Below are positions 35,509 to 42,829 of a stretch of DNA of 64,000 nucleotides, piece by piece. The position numbers and the translations under genes were made by a program. The DNA is taken from assembly GCF_001742305.1 (NCBI RefSeq), contig NZ_MJAT01000001.1, positions 336,703-400,702 of the forward strand, read 5' to 3'. The notes beneath the pieces were generated by a model that had not been told where the DNA came from, did no database searches, and saw only the letters and a program-made list of their open reading frames with translations. The number at the start of each line of letters is the position of its first letter. Position 1 is the stretch's first letter. Source of the stretch: Desulfuribacillus stibiiarsenatis. GTDB lineage: Bacteria; Bacillota; Bacilli; Desulfuribacillales; Desulfuribacillaceae.

Positions 35509-35679
35509 ATGTTAAAAGATGAAATAAAAAAGGCGATTGATGACATGCCAGAAGACTGTTCAATTGAGGATATCCAATATACTTTATATGTTCAAACGAA
35601 AGTAAGAAAAGGACTAAAAGACTTAGACGAAGGAAGATATGTGACACAGGACGAGATGGAACAGCGGTTTTCAAAATAG
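35509..35679 (+). CDS. Antitoxin of a ParE/RelE-type pair
   Basis: A 56-residue acidic protein directly upstream of a RelE/ParE-fold toxin. Sequence: MLKDEIKKAIDDMPEDCSIE, then YTLYVQTKVRKGLKDLDEG and an acidic tail with TQDEMEQRF. The central KVRKGLKDLDEGR..T..EM.QRF pattern is common in RelB/ParD-like antitoxins of Firmicutes. AAGGTGG lies upstream. It overlaps the toxin frame. Confidence 0.82.
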   Translation: MLKDEIKKAIDDMPEDCSIEDIQYTLYVQTKVRKGLKDLDEGRYVTQDEMEQRFSK

Positions 35680-35984
35680 CTAAAGCAGTAGTATGGACTA
35701 ATACGGCAATGGATGATTTAGAGCAAATAGTAAGATATATTTATCGGGACTCACCTTCATATGCTGTATCGTTTTATGATACCGTAATTGATAAAGCAAA
35801 AACGTTAAAAGAGATGTCTAAACGAGGAAGAGTAGTCCCAGAACTGGGTGATGAGCATATACAAGAAATATCTGTTCATAAATATAGAATGATCTATCAG
35901 ATATCTGAAACACGAGTAGAAATAATAACATTTACTCATGGCGCAAGAGAATTAAATAACTACTTTGAGATTAGCCCACGATGA
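35676..35984 (+). CDS. ParE/RelE-type toxin with an unclear start
   Basis: RelE/ParE superfamily toxin: DLEQIVRYIYRDSPSYAVSFYDTVIDKAKTL, GRVVPELGDEHIQEI, KYRMIYQISETRVEIITFTHGAREL. The first beta strand (AKAVVWTNTA) lies upstream of the only in-frame ATG (35709). No ATG, GTG or TTG precedes it, so a full-length product would need a rare start such as ATA 35676, which overlaps the antitoxin stop. Either a non-canonical start is used or the toxin is N-terminally damaged. Confidence 0.75.
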   Translation: MAKAVVWTNTAMDDLEQIVRYIYRDSPSYAVSFYDTVIDKAKTLKEMSKRGRVVPELGDEHIQEISVHKYRMIYQISETRVEIITFTHGARELNNYFEISPR

Positions 35985-36021
35985 TAATTGTGGGATTTTT
36001 TTGTTTGCGGATATACCCGTC

Positions 36022-36217
36022 ATATAACAACGCATCACTACAAAGGTGCGGAAGCTATCGATGCATGAAGTGCTGCACCGTGGGTATAACATGTAGCACC
36101 TGCCGCACCACATCCCTGAGCCTACCGAGTCGGCTTGCCGAGGATAAGATAAGAGTTATCTAACCCTCGGTCTTCGCCTGTAATGCTCAGTGACGTCTGT
36201 GATGCGAGACGTTAGGC
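36022..36217 (+). repeat. Structured element 6, large attC-like
   Basis: ATATAAC, arm CGCATCAC (36031-36038), then GGTGCGG / CCGCACC, GTGCT / AGCAC, CTGAGC / GCTCAG, CCGAG / CTCGG, TCGGC / GCCGA and AGATAA-gag-TTATCT, then arm GTGATGCG (36199-36206) and GTTAGGC. All stems are perfect. It starts 38 bases after the toxin stop. It is the most elaborate copy. Confidence 0.62.
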
Positions 36218-36260
36218 GAGACAGACTCTTCGATTACCGCACGTCCTGTGCTGATCTAAA
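36217..36260 (+). repeat. Cassette-start repeat, copy 2
   Basis: CAGACTCTTCGATTACC and hairpin CCGCAC-gtcct-GTGCTG directly after element 6. Compared with copy 1, one base pair changes from G-C to A-T on both sides. Confidence 0.58.
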
Positions 36261-36389
36261 AGATAGTATACATATATAATAATTTATAAGTAGCGGTAAA
36301 AGCGTATTAAACTAACGGGCAGTAATATTTAACTAGGTGATTGGGGTTTTATGGTAAAATGAAGGTGTTTAAGGGGAGTGGTTCAATAA

Positions 36390-36833
36390 ATGAATGATAC
36401 TTTTGTGACAAAGGTTAAGAAATTTTTAGCTTTATTATTGATTGCAGGTGTTCTTACTGGTATCTCATATCTTATTGTTTACAAAGTTTCATTGTTACCA
36501 AACGGTTATAATATTGTTCTAGTGAAAAACGATAGTATATCGTTGAAATCATTCAATATGGTAGGGATGGAAAAGAATATTATAGACGTAAATTTTTCAG
36601 AAAAAGATATTTGGAAGATTGGAGCCATAGAAGATGAAATAAAAAGACAAAAGGAATTTTTTTGGCTCTTCTTTTCTGCGGTTACTATATCTATATTTTT
36701 GTTAGTTTATAAGCTTCGTAAAAGAATGAAATTTTGGAAAGCAATTTTTGAAAGTAATATTATTATTTCTGTTTTGTTTCCAATAGTTCATATTAGTAGC
36801 TCGGTGAATAGGATAAGTAATTTAATTTCTTGA
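36390..36833 (+). CDS. Membrane protein of unknown function
   Basis: A 147-residue protein behind AAGGGGAGTGG. Two or three helices: about 13-33 (LALLLIAGVLTGISYLIVYKV), 93-107 and 121-135. An exposed segment of about 55 residues lies between the first two. No motif is recognised. Single-gene cassette whose stop is followed three bases later by element 7. Confidence 0.6.
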   Translation: MNDTFVTKVKKFLALLLIAGVLTGISYLIVYKVSLLPNGYNIVLVKNDSISLKSFNMVGMEKNIIDVNFSEKDIWKIGAIEDEIKRQKEFFWLFFSAVTISIFLLVYKLRKRMKFWKAIFESNIIISVLFPIVHISSSVNRISNLIS

Positions 36834-36835
36834 TT

Positions 36836-36958
36836 ACTGAACAAACGGGTAGCATTAGTTCAATAGGCACCATATTTCTTCGCTCGGTGCGAAGCACCAC
36901 AAAGAAGGATTAATTGAAGGTACAGCTCAGAAACATCGATGATACCCGTCCGATAGGC
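36836..36958 (+). repeat. Structured element 7, attC-like
   Basis: ACTGAAC, arm ACGGGTA (36845-36851), nested stem TTCTT / AAGAA around GGTGC-gaa-GCACC, arm TACCCGT (36943-36949), and GATAGGC. It starts three bases after a stop codon. The middle matches element 3. Confidence 0.6.
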
Positions 36959-36988
36959 AGGACATCACTCGCTGCGCTCAAAAGTCCT

Positions 36989-37134
36989 GCCTATCGTGGC
37001 GCGGGCTTTACACCCGCTGATAGGCTGCTCGCGCAAAACGCTCGCAACGACGCCTATCAACGGCTTTTGCGGACATTCCTTTGTTGTGCACGCACAACTT
37101 CGGTCACACTCGCAAATCCCGCGCCACGTTATAT
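36989..37134 (+). repeat. Structured element 8, attC-like, GC-rich
   Basis: GCCTATC, arm TGGCGCGGG (36997-37005), inner stems TGATAGGC / GCCTATCA and GTTGTGC / GCACAAC, arm CCCGCGCCA (37118-37126), and GTTATAT. Its left end also forms a 13-bp perfect inverted repeat (36951-36963 with 36984-36996) with the end of element 7, leaving no room for a gene between them. Confidence 0.6.
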
Positions 37135-37182
37135 GCAATAGGGGCAATAAGATAGATTCAATAAAATAGGGGGATAACATTA

Positions 37183-37623
37183 GTGATAGAAATTCTTGAA
37201 GAGCCAATCGGAATAACATATAGATCATTAGTATCTTTGGCATTTGAAGTCTGTAATAACTTCACTTTGGTGAAAAGAGATCAATTGCCATTAAATCACA
37301 GTGGAAAAAAACTATTAACTGAACTGAAACCATATATTATTGATATAAACAAACAGGATAACTGGCCAGGAACACGTTTGTTAGGTCATTACGCAGATGT
37401 ACATTATATTAGATGTTGTAAAGAAACAAAAGAGATACTTTTGGATAGAGTCGAAAGTTTGTACAGTTGGATGCAACCAAATTTACTGGAAGATTTATGC
37501 TTTTATAAAGACGAAACTGAATGGTTAATAACAGTAGCACATGAAGGTATGGGATATATCGATACAACTTTAAGAGACGAAATATTGAGATTAAGGGAAA
37601 TAGAAGGATTATTGTTTTATTAA
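37183..37623 (+). CDS. Hypothetical protein
   Basis: A 146-residue soluble protein (MIEILEEPIGITYRSLVSLAFE, HYADVHYIRCCKETKEILL, WLITVAHEGMGYID). It shows no signal or membrane segment and no family I can name. The start is GTG 37183 with AGGGGG about 12 bases upstream. First of three genes after element 8. Confidence 0.6.
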   Translation: MIEILEEPIGITYRSLVSLAFEVCNNFTLVKRDQLPLNHSGKKLLTELKPYIIDINKQDNWPGTRLLGHYADVHYIRCCKETKEILLDRVESLYSWMQPNLLEDLCFYKDETEWLITVAHEGMGYIDTTLRDEILRLREIEGLLFY

Positions 37624-37654
37624 AACCATGAACAGATTTAGGAGATGAAGTATT

Positions 37655-38182
37655 GTGAAAAAATTTAAGAATTCATTTATTATGATTAGTTTATTATTAA
37701 TATTATTAGTTTTAGCATCTTGCCAAAATAGTATGATACAAGAGCCAGCCATTAAAATATTCTATGATTCTGAAGAACTAAAGCCTATTTATTATGGAGA
37801 TAGAAATAATAAAGATAAAGAAGATATTGAAGACGTGATAAAAAATGTTATGGTTGGTAAAAGATTTCTTGATTTGCCAAAAATTTATTTTGGAGAAAAA
37901 ATTGAAATTGAAGCTCTGAATTTTAAAACAACTGAATTTGAAATTTATTATTATATTGTAGATGAAAGAGGCAATATTGTTTCTGACTATGACATAAATC
38001 CACTTATTTTAACTTCAATAGAAGATGGAAATCCAGAATTTATATTTGAGAAAAGAGAAGACTTGGAAAAATATTATAATTATATGGTCGAAGACAAATC
38101 CATATATTGCTTATTGATTAGAAGTAAGATAAATAAATCTTCTTTTGCATTCGCAACACTTGTATTAGGTCAGAGTAGATAA
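37655..38182 (+). CDS. Putative lipoprotein
   Basis: A 175-residue predicted lipoprotein. It has the signal KNSFIMISLLLILLVLASC with lipobox LASC, then a domain rich in Asp, Glu, Lys and aromatic residues (KIYFGEKIEIEALNFKTTEFEIYYYIVDERGN). It looks like a beta-sandwich similar to small Bacillus surface lipoproteins, but no family is recognised. GTG start behind AGGAGATG. Confidence 0.65.
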   Translation: MKKFKNSFIMISLLLILLVLASCQNSMIQEPAIKIFYDSEELKPIYYGDRNNKDKEDIEDVIKNVMVGKRFLDLPKIYFGEKIEIEALNFKTTEFEIYYYIVDERGNIVSDYDINPLILTSIEDGNPEFIFEKREDLEKYYNYMVEDKSIYCLLIRSKINKSSFAFATLVLGQSR

Positions 38183-38424
38183 TAATTATTTTTAGTTAAC
38201 TAGTTTTATAATTAAGTCGCATTCTTTATAAGATGTTCAGTAAATGAAAAGTCAATCTAGACGCTATCGTCTTTGCAGCTCTACACTAGGGGTCGTCTGG
38301 CATCAATTAAGAACGCAGTAGTAAGAGAGCGGTAGGAATAGATGCAAGAAGTGATGCGGTGATGTTATTAATGATTGCTACTTTATTATTTGGATACACA
38401 AAGATTTCAACTGGAGGGGTAAGC
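38183..38424 (+). other. Gap without recognised gene
   Basis: I see no coding frame with a ribosome site and no clear attC-like pairing in this stretch. It holds scattered short repeats only. Confidence 0.4.
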
Positions 38425-38803
38425 ATGGATTACGATATCAAGACAATAAAAATTGATGATGCTTTTATTTCAAATAGATGCAATTCATTTATGTGTAGTT
38501 GAGGCATTTGAATATCCTGGAGATAAAAGGTTTCATAGATTTTTTCCAATGAAAGAAGATGATTTTTATTTTGAATCGGATAGAAGTGAGAATTATACGA
38601 TAATTGAAATAAGCATATTTGAAGGCAGAAGAAAGGAAACCAAGAAGAATTTATTGAGATTATTATTTGAGAGAATAGAAAAAGAACTACATATAGCCCC
38701 TAAAGATATTGAAATAACTATTATTGAAATTCCTGCAAGTAATTGGGGAATAAGAGGAGTTACAGGAGATGAATTAGCTTTAAATTATAAAGTAGATGTT
38801 TAA
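38425..38803 (+). pseudogene. Tautomerase-like protein with damaged N terminus
   Basis: A good ribosome site (GGAGGGG) leads to ATG 38425, but that frame stops after 25 codons. The family-like sequence is in the next frame: IDAIHLCVVEAFEYPGDKRFHRFFPM, ISIFEGRRKETKKNLLRLLFERIE, IEIPASNWGIRGVTGDE. This fits the 4-oxalocrotonate tautomerase/MIF-like group. Its catalytic proline directly after the start Met is missing here. One inserted base (or two lost) before about 38470 would explain it. Confidence 0.6.
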
Positions 38804-38848
38804 AGGTTATGACTCGAAATCAAGGTCAAAAGCAAGACAGATACGATC

Positions 38849-38929
38849 ACATAACACGAGGATTGCGGATCCGGCTGTGCCCTTTACCTAACTTGTCGAT
38901 TGTCATGCCTTTTGCTAATAGTGTTATAT
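38849..38929 (+). repeat. Structured element 9, weak attC-like
   Basis: ACATAAC at the left, GTTATAT at the right, with ATAACAC pairing GTGTTAT. Inner arms are poor. Proposed right edge of the array. Confidence 0.4.
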
Positions 38930-38977
38930 GAAGAGATCTTTATAATACGTAAAACTTTTTATTTTAAGGAGGAAAAT

Positions 38978-39415
38978 ATGAAAGAAATTCAATTCTCAAT
39001 AGAAATAAATGCCTCTAAAGAAAGAGTCTGGACAACTCTTTGGGAGGATGTAACATTCCGTGACTGGGCAAATATTATTGATGAAGGCACCTACATGAAG
39101 GGAGCAATGAAAGAAGGTAATGAAATCCAGTTTATATCATCTGTAAATGGTTACGGTGTGACAAGTCTGATAGAGAAACTTAATCCGAATGAATTTGTAT
39201 TATTCAGGCACGAAGCAGACACAAAAGAAAGTGGACAGCAGGAACGCGAAAAAGAGTGGACTGGTGGGACAGAAAGATATTCCCTTACCGAAAAAAATGG
39301 AGTTACTACATTAATTGTTAAAACTGATGTTCCACAAGAACAAGAAGAAACATTTAATATCAGGTTTCCCATAGCTCTGGAGCGTATAAAAACTCTAGCG
39401 GAAAAAATACAATAA
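38978..39415 (+). CDS. SRPBCC (AHSA1-like) family protein
   Basis: A 145-residue START/SRPBCC-fold protein: EIQFSIEINASKERVWTTLWEDVTFRDWANIIDEG, then EGNEIQFISSVNGYGVTSLIEKLNPNEFVLFRHE and TLIVKTDVPQEQEETF. This matches activator-of-Hsp90-homologue (AHSA1) type proteins of bacilli, which have a hydrophobic ligand cavity. AAGGAGG precedes ATG 38978. It is the first gene after element 9. Confidence 0.88.
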   Translation: MKEIQFSIEINASKERVWTTLWEDVTFRDWANIIDEGTYMKGAMKEGNEIQFISSVNGYGVTSLIEKLNPNEFVLFRHEADTKESGQQEREKEWTGGTERYSLTEKNGVTTLIVKTDVPQEQEETFNIRFPIALERIKTLAEKIQ

Positions 39416-39456
39416 GAATCTAATACTAATGATGAAGAAGGAAAGTCTATCATAAT

Positions 39457-39490
39457 GAGTGAGAACGAAAAATATTTTTCATTCTCACTC
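39457..39490. repeat. Perfect nested palindrome
   Basis: GAGTGAGAA / TTCTCACTC enclosing AAAAATATTTTT, with two-base bulges. No T tract follows. It lies upstream of the helix-hairpin-helix gene and could be a small MITE-like remnant or a transcript end. Confidence 0.5.
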
Positions 39491-39518
39491 AGCTACGCTT
39501 CGGTGAGGAGGATAAAAC

Positions 39519-39713
39519 ATGGAATATGAAGATTTTTTGGACAAGTTATCTAATCCAGCAAGAAATGCACTTGAATACGAGGGCATTAATAATTTTGAAA
39601 AATTAGCATCATTGAGAAAAAAAGAATTGCTTTCAATACATGGAATCGGCCCAAAATCTCTGCCGATAGTTATTGAATGTTTAAATAATGTAGGGATGAA
39701 ATTGAGAGAATAA
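39519..39713 (+). CDS. Small helix-hairpin-helix protein (RpoA C-terminal-like)
   Basis: A 64-residue protein with LSNPARNALEYEGINNFEKLASLRKKELLSIHGIGPKSLPIVIECL. This is the fold of the RNA polymerase alpha C-terminal domain and of short HhH proteins in bacilli. IHGIGPKS is the DNA-binding hairpin. GAGGAGG precedes the ATG. The role is unknown. Confidence 0.82.
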   Translation: MEYEDFLDKLSNPARNALEYEGINNFEKLASLRKKELLSIHGIGPKSLPIVIECLNNVGMKLRE

Positions 39714-39787
39714 CAAGGAAGAATTGTCGAATGGAGGAACATATGGTACAACGCCAGTCGATAATTACGCGCCATGGAGGGTTTTGG

Positions 39788-40324
39788 ATGAACAATAGAC
39801 CGAAAAGTGTATTAGAGTTCATTTTAATAATATCATTGGTATTTAACACGGCATATTTTCATTCCTACCAATCGCAGTTAGCCTTTGAAAAACGTAATAA
39901 CTATTACCTACTTAACATCATATCTAGTAACACCATTTCGATTGCACGTTCTTTGGAATATTTAAAAGATGATTTAAATATAGAGGGACAAATTCCTGCA
40001 AATAGACTTGATAACTGGAACAGTGTTTTAATGCTTAGTCGTGATCTTGTTTCTATCACAAATCAAGTGCAGAGAAAACACATGAAAAATTTCAATCAAG
40101 AATTTTTAATTCTAGAACAATCCCTTGATGTAAGTGCGTTCCAAATTTATCAATTAAATAAAAAATACATCAATCAACAATCGTTTGATGAGAAAGACAT
40201 AATCCAATTAGAAACATTAGCTAAAATCAATAGAATAATATATGAATTTATGATCCTTAAAGATAACAATATTGCTTTTAAACCGGAATTTATCAATGAA
40301 ATCAATGAACAATTAATCGAATAA
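39788..40324 (+). CDS. Membrane-anchored helical protein
   Basis: A 178-residue protein from ATG 39788 (GGAGGG upstream). One N-terminal helix (SVLEFILIISLVFNTAYF) is followed by a long, mainly helical extracytoplasmic part (KRNNYYLLNIISSNTISIARSLEYLKDDLN, KINRIIYEFMIL). No family is recognised. Confidence 0.6.
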   Translation: MNNRPKSVLEFILIISLVFNTAYFHSYQSQLAFEKRNNYYLLNIISSNTISIARSLEYLKDDLNIEGQIPANRLDNWNSVLMLSRDLVSITNQVQRKHMKNFNQEFLILEQSLDVSAFQIYQLNKKYINQQSFDEKDIIQLETLAKINRIIYEFMILKDNNIAFKPEFINEINEQLIE

Positions 40325-40340
40325 ATAGTGAGAATTTTAT

Positions 40341-40754
40341 GTGCAGAAAAGCTATGACTTATGGGGACAATTTACTCCAGAAACTGAATCTACTAATACT
40401 GAAAATGAAATTTGGGGACTAATTCATAGTAAAGAGAAATATGTGTTTTCCAGAACTCAAAAAGGGACTGATAATAAAGCAATATTCATAAATGATAATA
40501 TTCTTGAAGAAATAGATGAATTAAAGAATAAGCCAGGTAAAGACATCTGGCTATATGGTGGAGCAAGTCTTATTACAACTTTTATTAATTCAGGACTTGT
40601 TGATGAATTTAGATTATCTGTTCACCCTGTTGTTTTAGGGGAAGGAAACCCTTTGTTTATTGGTATAAAACAGCGTTTGAATTTAAAAATGGTTGATACA
40701 AGAAGGTTCTCCTCGGGCGTTGTGCAACTAATCTATCACTTGAACGGAAAATAA
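40341..40754 (+). pseudogene. RibD C-terminal / YwjB-like reductase, N-terminally truncated
   Basis: Dihydrofolate-reductase-fold protein of the RibD_C family: KEKYVFSRTQKGTDNKAIFIND, KPGKDIWLYGGASLITTFINSGLVDEFRLSVHPVVLGEGNPLF, and VVQLIYHL. The usual start (MRKV...SLDGYIA... with the cofactor-binding segment) is absent; the frame opens with VQKSYDLW. About 40 residues are missing compared with relatives. The gene is probably inactive. Confidence 0.7.
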
Positions 40755-40870
40755 TATATTGAAAGAAACAGTCAAAAATCTGACAACCATTTCAAAGGAA
40801 AAGCAAAAAGAAGGTAAGGTTGTTTTATTCAATGAAACTTTTATGGAGTTACTAGAAAGGAAATAGAATA

Positions 40871-41425
40871 ATGAAATTACTTAATAAAATGGTATGCCCT
40901 AGCTTAACTAATAGCGAAGGTGTCGGATTTAAACGTATTGCAGCAAGAGCCATCGTCACAAAGGGTTCGGAAATTCTGTTGATGTACACGAAGTGTTATA
41001 ATGATTATAGCTTTCCGGGTGGTGGAGTTGATTCACATGAAGATCTTCACCAAGGTCTTAAGAGAGAACTACATGAAGAAACGGGCGCTATGGATATACG
41101 AATCATTTCAGAATTCGGTTACATTGATGAGACTCGCCCATATTATAAACCGGAATACGACTACATGCATATGCTATCTTATTTTTATTTTTGTAGTATA
41201 AGTGACGGTTTCGGAGAAGCTAAGTTAGAAAATTATGAAATATCCAATGGTATGAGTGCTGTTTGGATTGATATCAATGAAGCGATAGCTCATAACAGGC
41301 AGGTAATTGCTAATAAGGAAAATTCGATGGGGTTGTCTATTCAGCGCGAGACATTTGTTCTCGAGGAAGTTGCTAAATTAATCGATCAGAACGCTATTAA
41401 TCAGTGCGTGCAATATATAAGCTAA
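40871..41425 (+). CDS. NUDIX hydrolase
   Basis: A 184-residue nucleoside-diphosphate-X hydrolase. The Nudix box is complete: GGGVDSHEDLHQGLKRELHEETGA (G-x5-E-x7-REL-x-EE-x-G). Upstream is IAARAIVTKGSEILLMYT and downstream FGYIDETRPYY..EYDYMHMLSYFYFC. This is the YjhB/YtkD-like style with unknown substrate. GAAAGGA precedes the ATG. A strong terminator follows. Confidence 0.92.
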   Translation: MKLLNKMVCPSLTNSEGVGFKRIAARAIVTKGSEILLMYTKCYNDYSFPGGGVDSHEDLHQGLKRELHEETGAMDIRIISEFGYIDETRPYYKPEYDYMHMLSYFYFCSISDGFGEAKLENYEISNGMSAVWIDINEAIAHNRQVIANKENSMGLSIQRETFVLEEVAKLIDQNAINQCVQYIS

Positions 41426-41467
41426 GGTGCTGGTTTTTAAGAAAATAACATATGGATTAAAATTACT

Positions 41468-41510
41468 AAAACTCAAACAATAGAACGCTCTTGTTTGAGT
41501 TTTGTTTTTT
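41468..41510. terminator. Terminator after the NUDIX gene
   Basis: Stem AAACTCAAACAA / TTGTTTGAGTTT with a ten-base loop and a T run. It lies between convergent genes. Confidence 0.92.
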
Positions 41511-41643
41511 ATTATCACTGTATGTATGATAACTTTATTCCCTTAACCAATTATCGATCTTCCAGAGGCAGATTTTCCAATAAAGGGTATTAAAGGTACA
41601 AGGAAAGAAATATTTTCGGAAATCAGATGGAGATTTTATTGGC

Positions 41644-42048
41644 TTAGAACCTGAAGGTTCTAGGTGGTTTACCAGAGAAATCAGCAATGGTAGACTCAGC
41701 ATCTTCCAAGTAGAATACTTCAAATACTGGATTATCAGGTGTCTGATAAATAGAGCGAACTAAATCATTGCTTTCAATGATTTTCTTTTTTATGTTCAAG
41801 TCATTCGAAAAAACCGCCTTACCAAATAACCTGATCCATGAGAAATCTTTAGACATAGAAGAAAACTCTACATATGGCTGGTTCTGAATTTGAGCATATA
41901 CATCTTTTTGATTGGATGTGCAGAAATAAACTTTACTATCTTTCTCGAACATAAATTGAAATGGACGAACCCGTGGATAACCGTTCATATCAACAGTTGC
42001 TAAATATACTACAGGGTTATCGGATAAAAATTTTACTGTTTCGTTCAT
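41644..42048 (-). CDS. Pyridoxamine 5'-phosphate oxidase family (FMN-binding) protein
   Basis: A 134-residue flavin-reductase-like split-barrel protein: NETVKFLSDNPVVYLATVDMNGYPRVRPFQFMFEKDSKVYFCTSNQKDVYAQIQ, then FSWIRLFGKAVF. Related proteins bind FMN or F420 and reduce small compounds. The start at 42048 is fixed by AAGGAGG; a longer frame lacks this. An operator-like palindrome lies 41 bases upstream, and the MarR gene precedes it on the same strand. Confidence 0.88.
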   Translation of the reverse strand: MNETVKFLSDNPVVYLATVDMNGYPRVRPFQFMFEKDSKVYFCTSNQKDVYAQIQNQPYVEFSSMSKDFSWIRLFGKAVFSNDLNIKKKIIESNDLVRSIYQTPDNPVFEVFYLEDAESTIADFSGKPPRTFRF

Positions 42049-42089
42049 AATTATTGCCTCCTTAGGATTTAGATATAAATCGCGAAAAA

Positions 42090-42105
42090 AGTTTGACATC
42101 AAACT
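42090..42105. promoter_or_regulatory. MarR-type operator upstream of the PPOX gene
   Basis: AGTTTGACATCAAACT, palindromic apart from its central pair. It differs by one base from the palindrome at 42583-42598. Confidence 0.7.
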
Positions 42106-42145
42106 ATATGTGTTTAATTTATGGGGCTATAATAATAGCCCCATG

Positions 42146-42571
42146 TTAATCGTAATTTTGAATTATCTTAGTGAGTATTATTGCTATCGTTTCTTTTTCT
42201 GTGGGGGAAAGATCCTTTAGACCAGTCTCGATTAGACTTTTAGAAATTGCTTCAAAAGATTCCTTAAGCTCTCTACCTTTATCTGTAAGTTTTACGAAGC
42301 TTACCCGATGATCATCGTAAGAGGTGAAACGCAGAACATAACCGAGTTTTTCAAGCTTGGTTACCAGAGCAGTCAGTGTTGACTTGTCTCTTCGAATAGC
42401 GCTTGCTAAATCCTTCATGGTCATTTGCTCAGCATTAATAAGAGCAAAAAGGATGCTTCCATGGGCAGGAACAAGCTCTTGTAAGCCATGTTTTTTTAGT
42501 TCTTGTTTAAGGAAGGTATTAGCTACTGCCCTTGCATTTGAAATAAGTGAGATTATATTATTTGTTTTCAT
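42146..42571 (-). CDS. MarR family transcriptional regulator
   Basis: A 141-residue winged-helix repressor: ELVPAHGSILFALINAEQMTMKDLASAIRRDKSTLTALVTKLEKLGYVLR (recognition helix) followed by the wing DDHRVSFVKLTDKGREL. The start at 42571 is preferred because a perfect operator lies at 42583-42598, just upstream; a longer frame to 42595 would run through it. The regulator likely represses itself and the PPOX gene, both of which carry the same palindrome. Confidence 0.9.
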   Translation of the reverse strand: MKTNNIISLISNARAVANTFLKQELKKHGLQELVPAHGSILFALINAEQMTMKDLASAIRRDKSTLTALVTKLEKLGYVLRFTSYDDHRVSFVKLTDKGRELKESFEAISKSLIETGLKDLSPTEKETIAIILTKIIQNYD

Positions 42572-42582
42572 GTTTGAATTAT

Positions 42583-42598
42583 AGTTTGATATCAAACT
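42583..42598. promoter_or_regulatory. MarR-type operator upstream of the marR gene
   Basis: AGTTTGATATCAAACT, a perfect 16-bp palindrome. Confidence 0.75.
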
Positions 42599-42829
42599 AA
42601 TGTCAAGAGAAAATTTTATAGAATATTAATTGTACTCCTATTGTACTAAATCGTCTGCCACTTTTTCCTTTTTTAGCAGGATATACACATATAAAAATAG
42701 AAATAATAACCAATAAAGTCGCGAAAAATATTAAAATAGCAAAAATGACATTTAGGGCAACTAGGTCCTTTTTTATTCTGTAATAAAGATATTGATTCAT
42801 ATCATTGGAGGAAATCGGGGTGAATTCCA

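Noticed and set aside
31101..38929. CRISPR array
   Set aside because: Repeats are long, diverged and palindromic with genes between them; there are no short regular repeats, spacers or cas genes.
40759..40866. Thirty-five-codon frame between the RibD-like remnant and the NUDIX gene
   Set aside because: No ribosome site; it is probably the tail of a lost gene, so it is mentioned only as a remnant.
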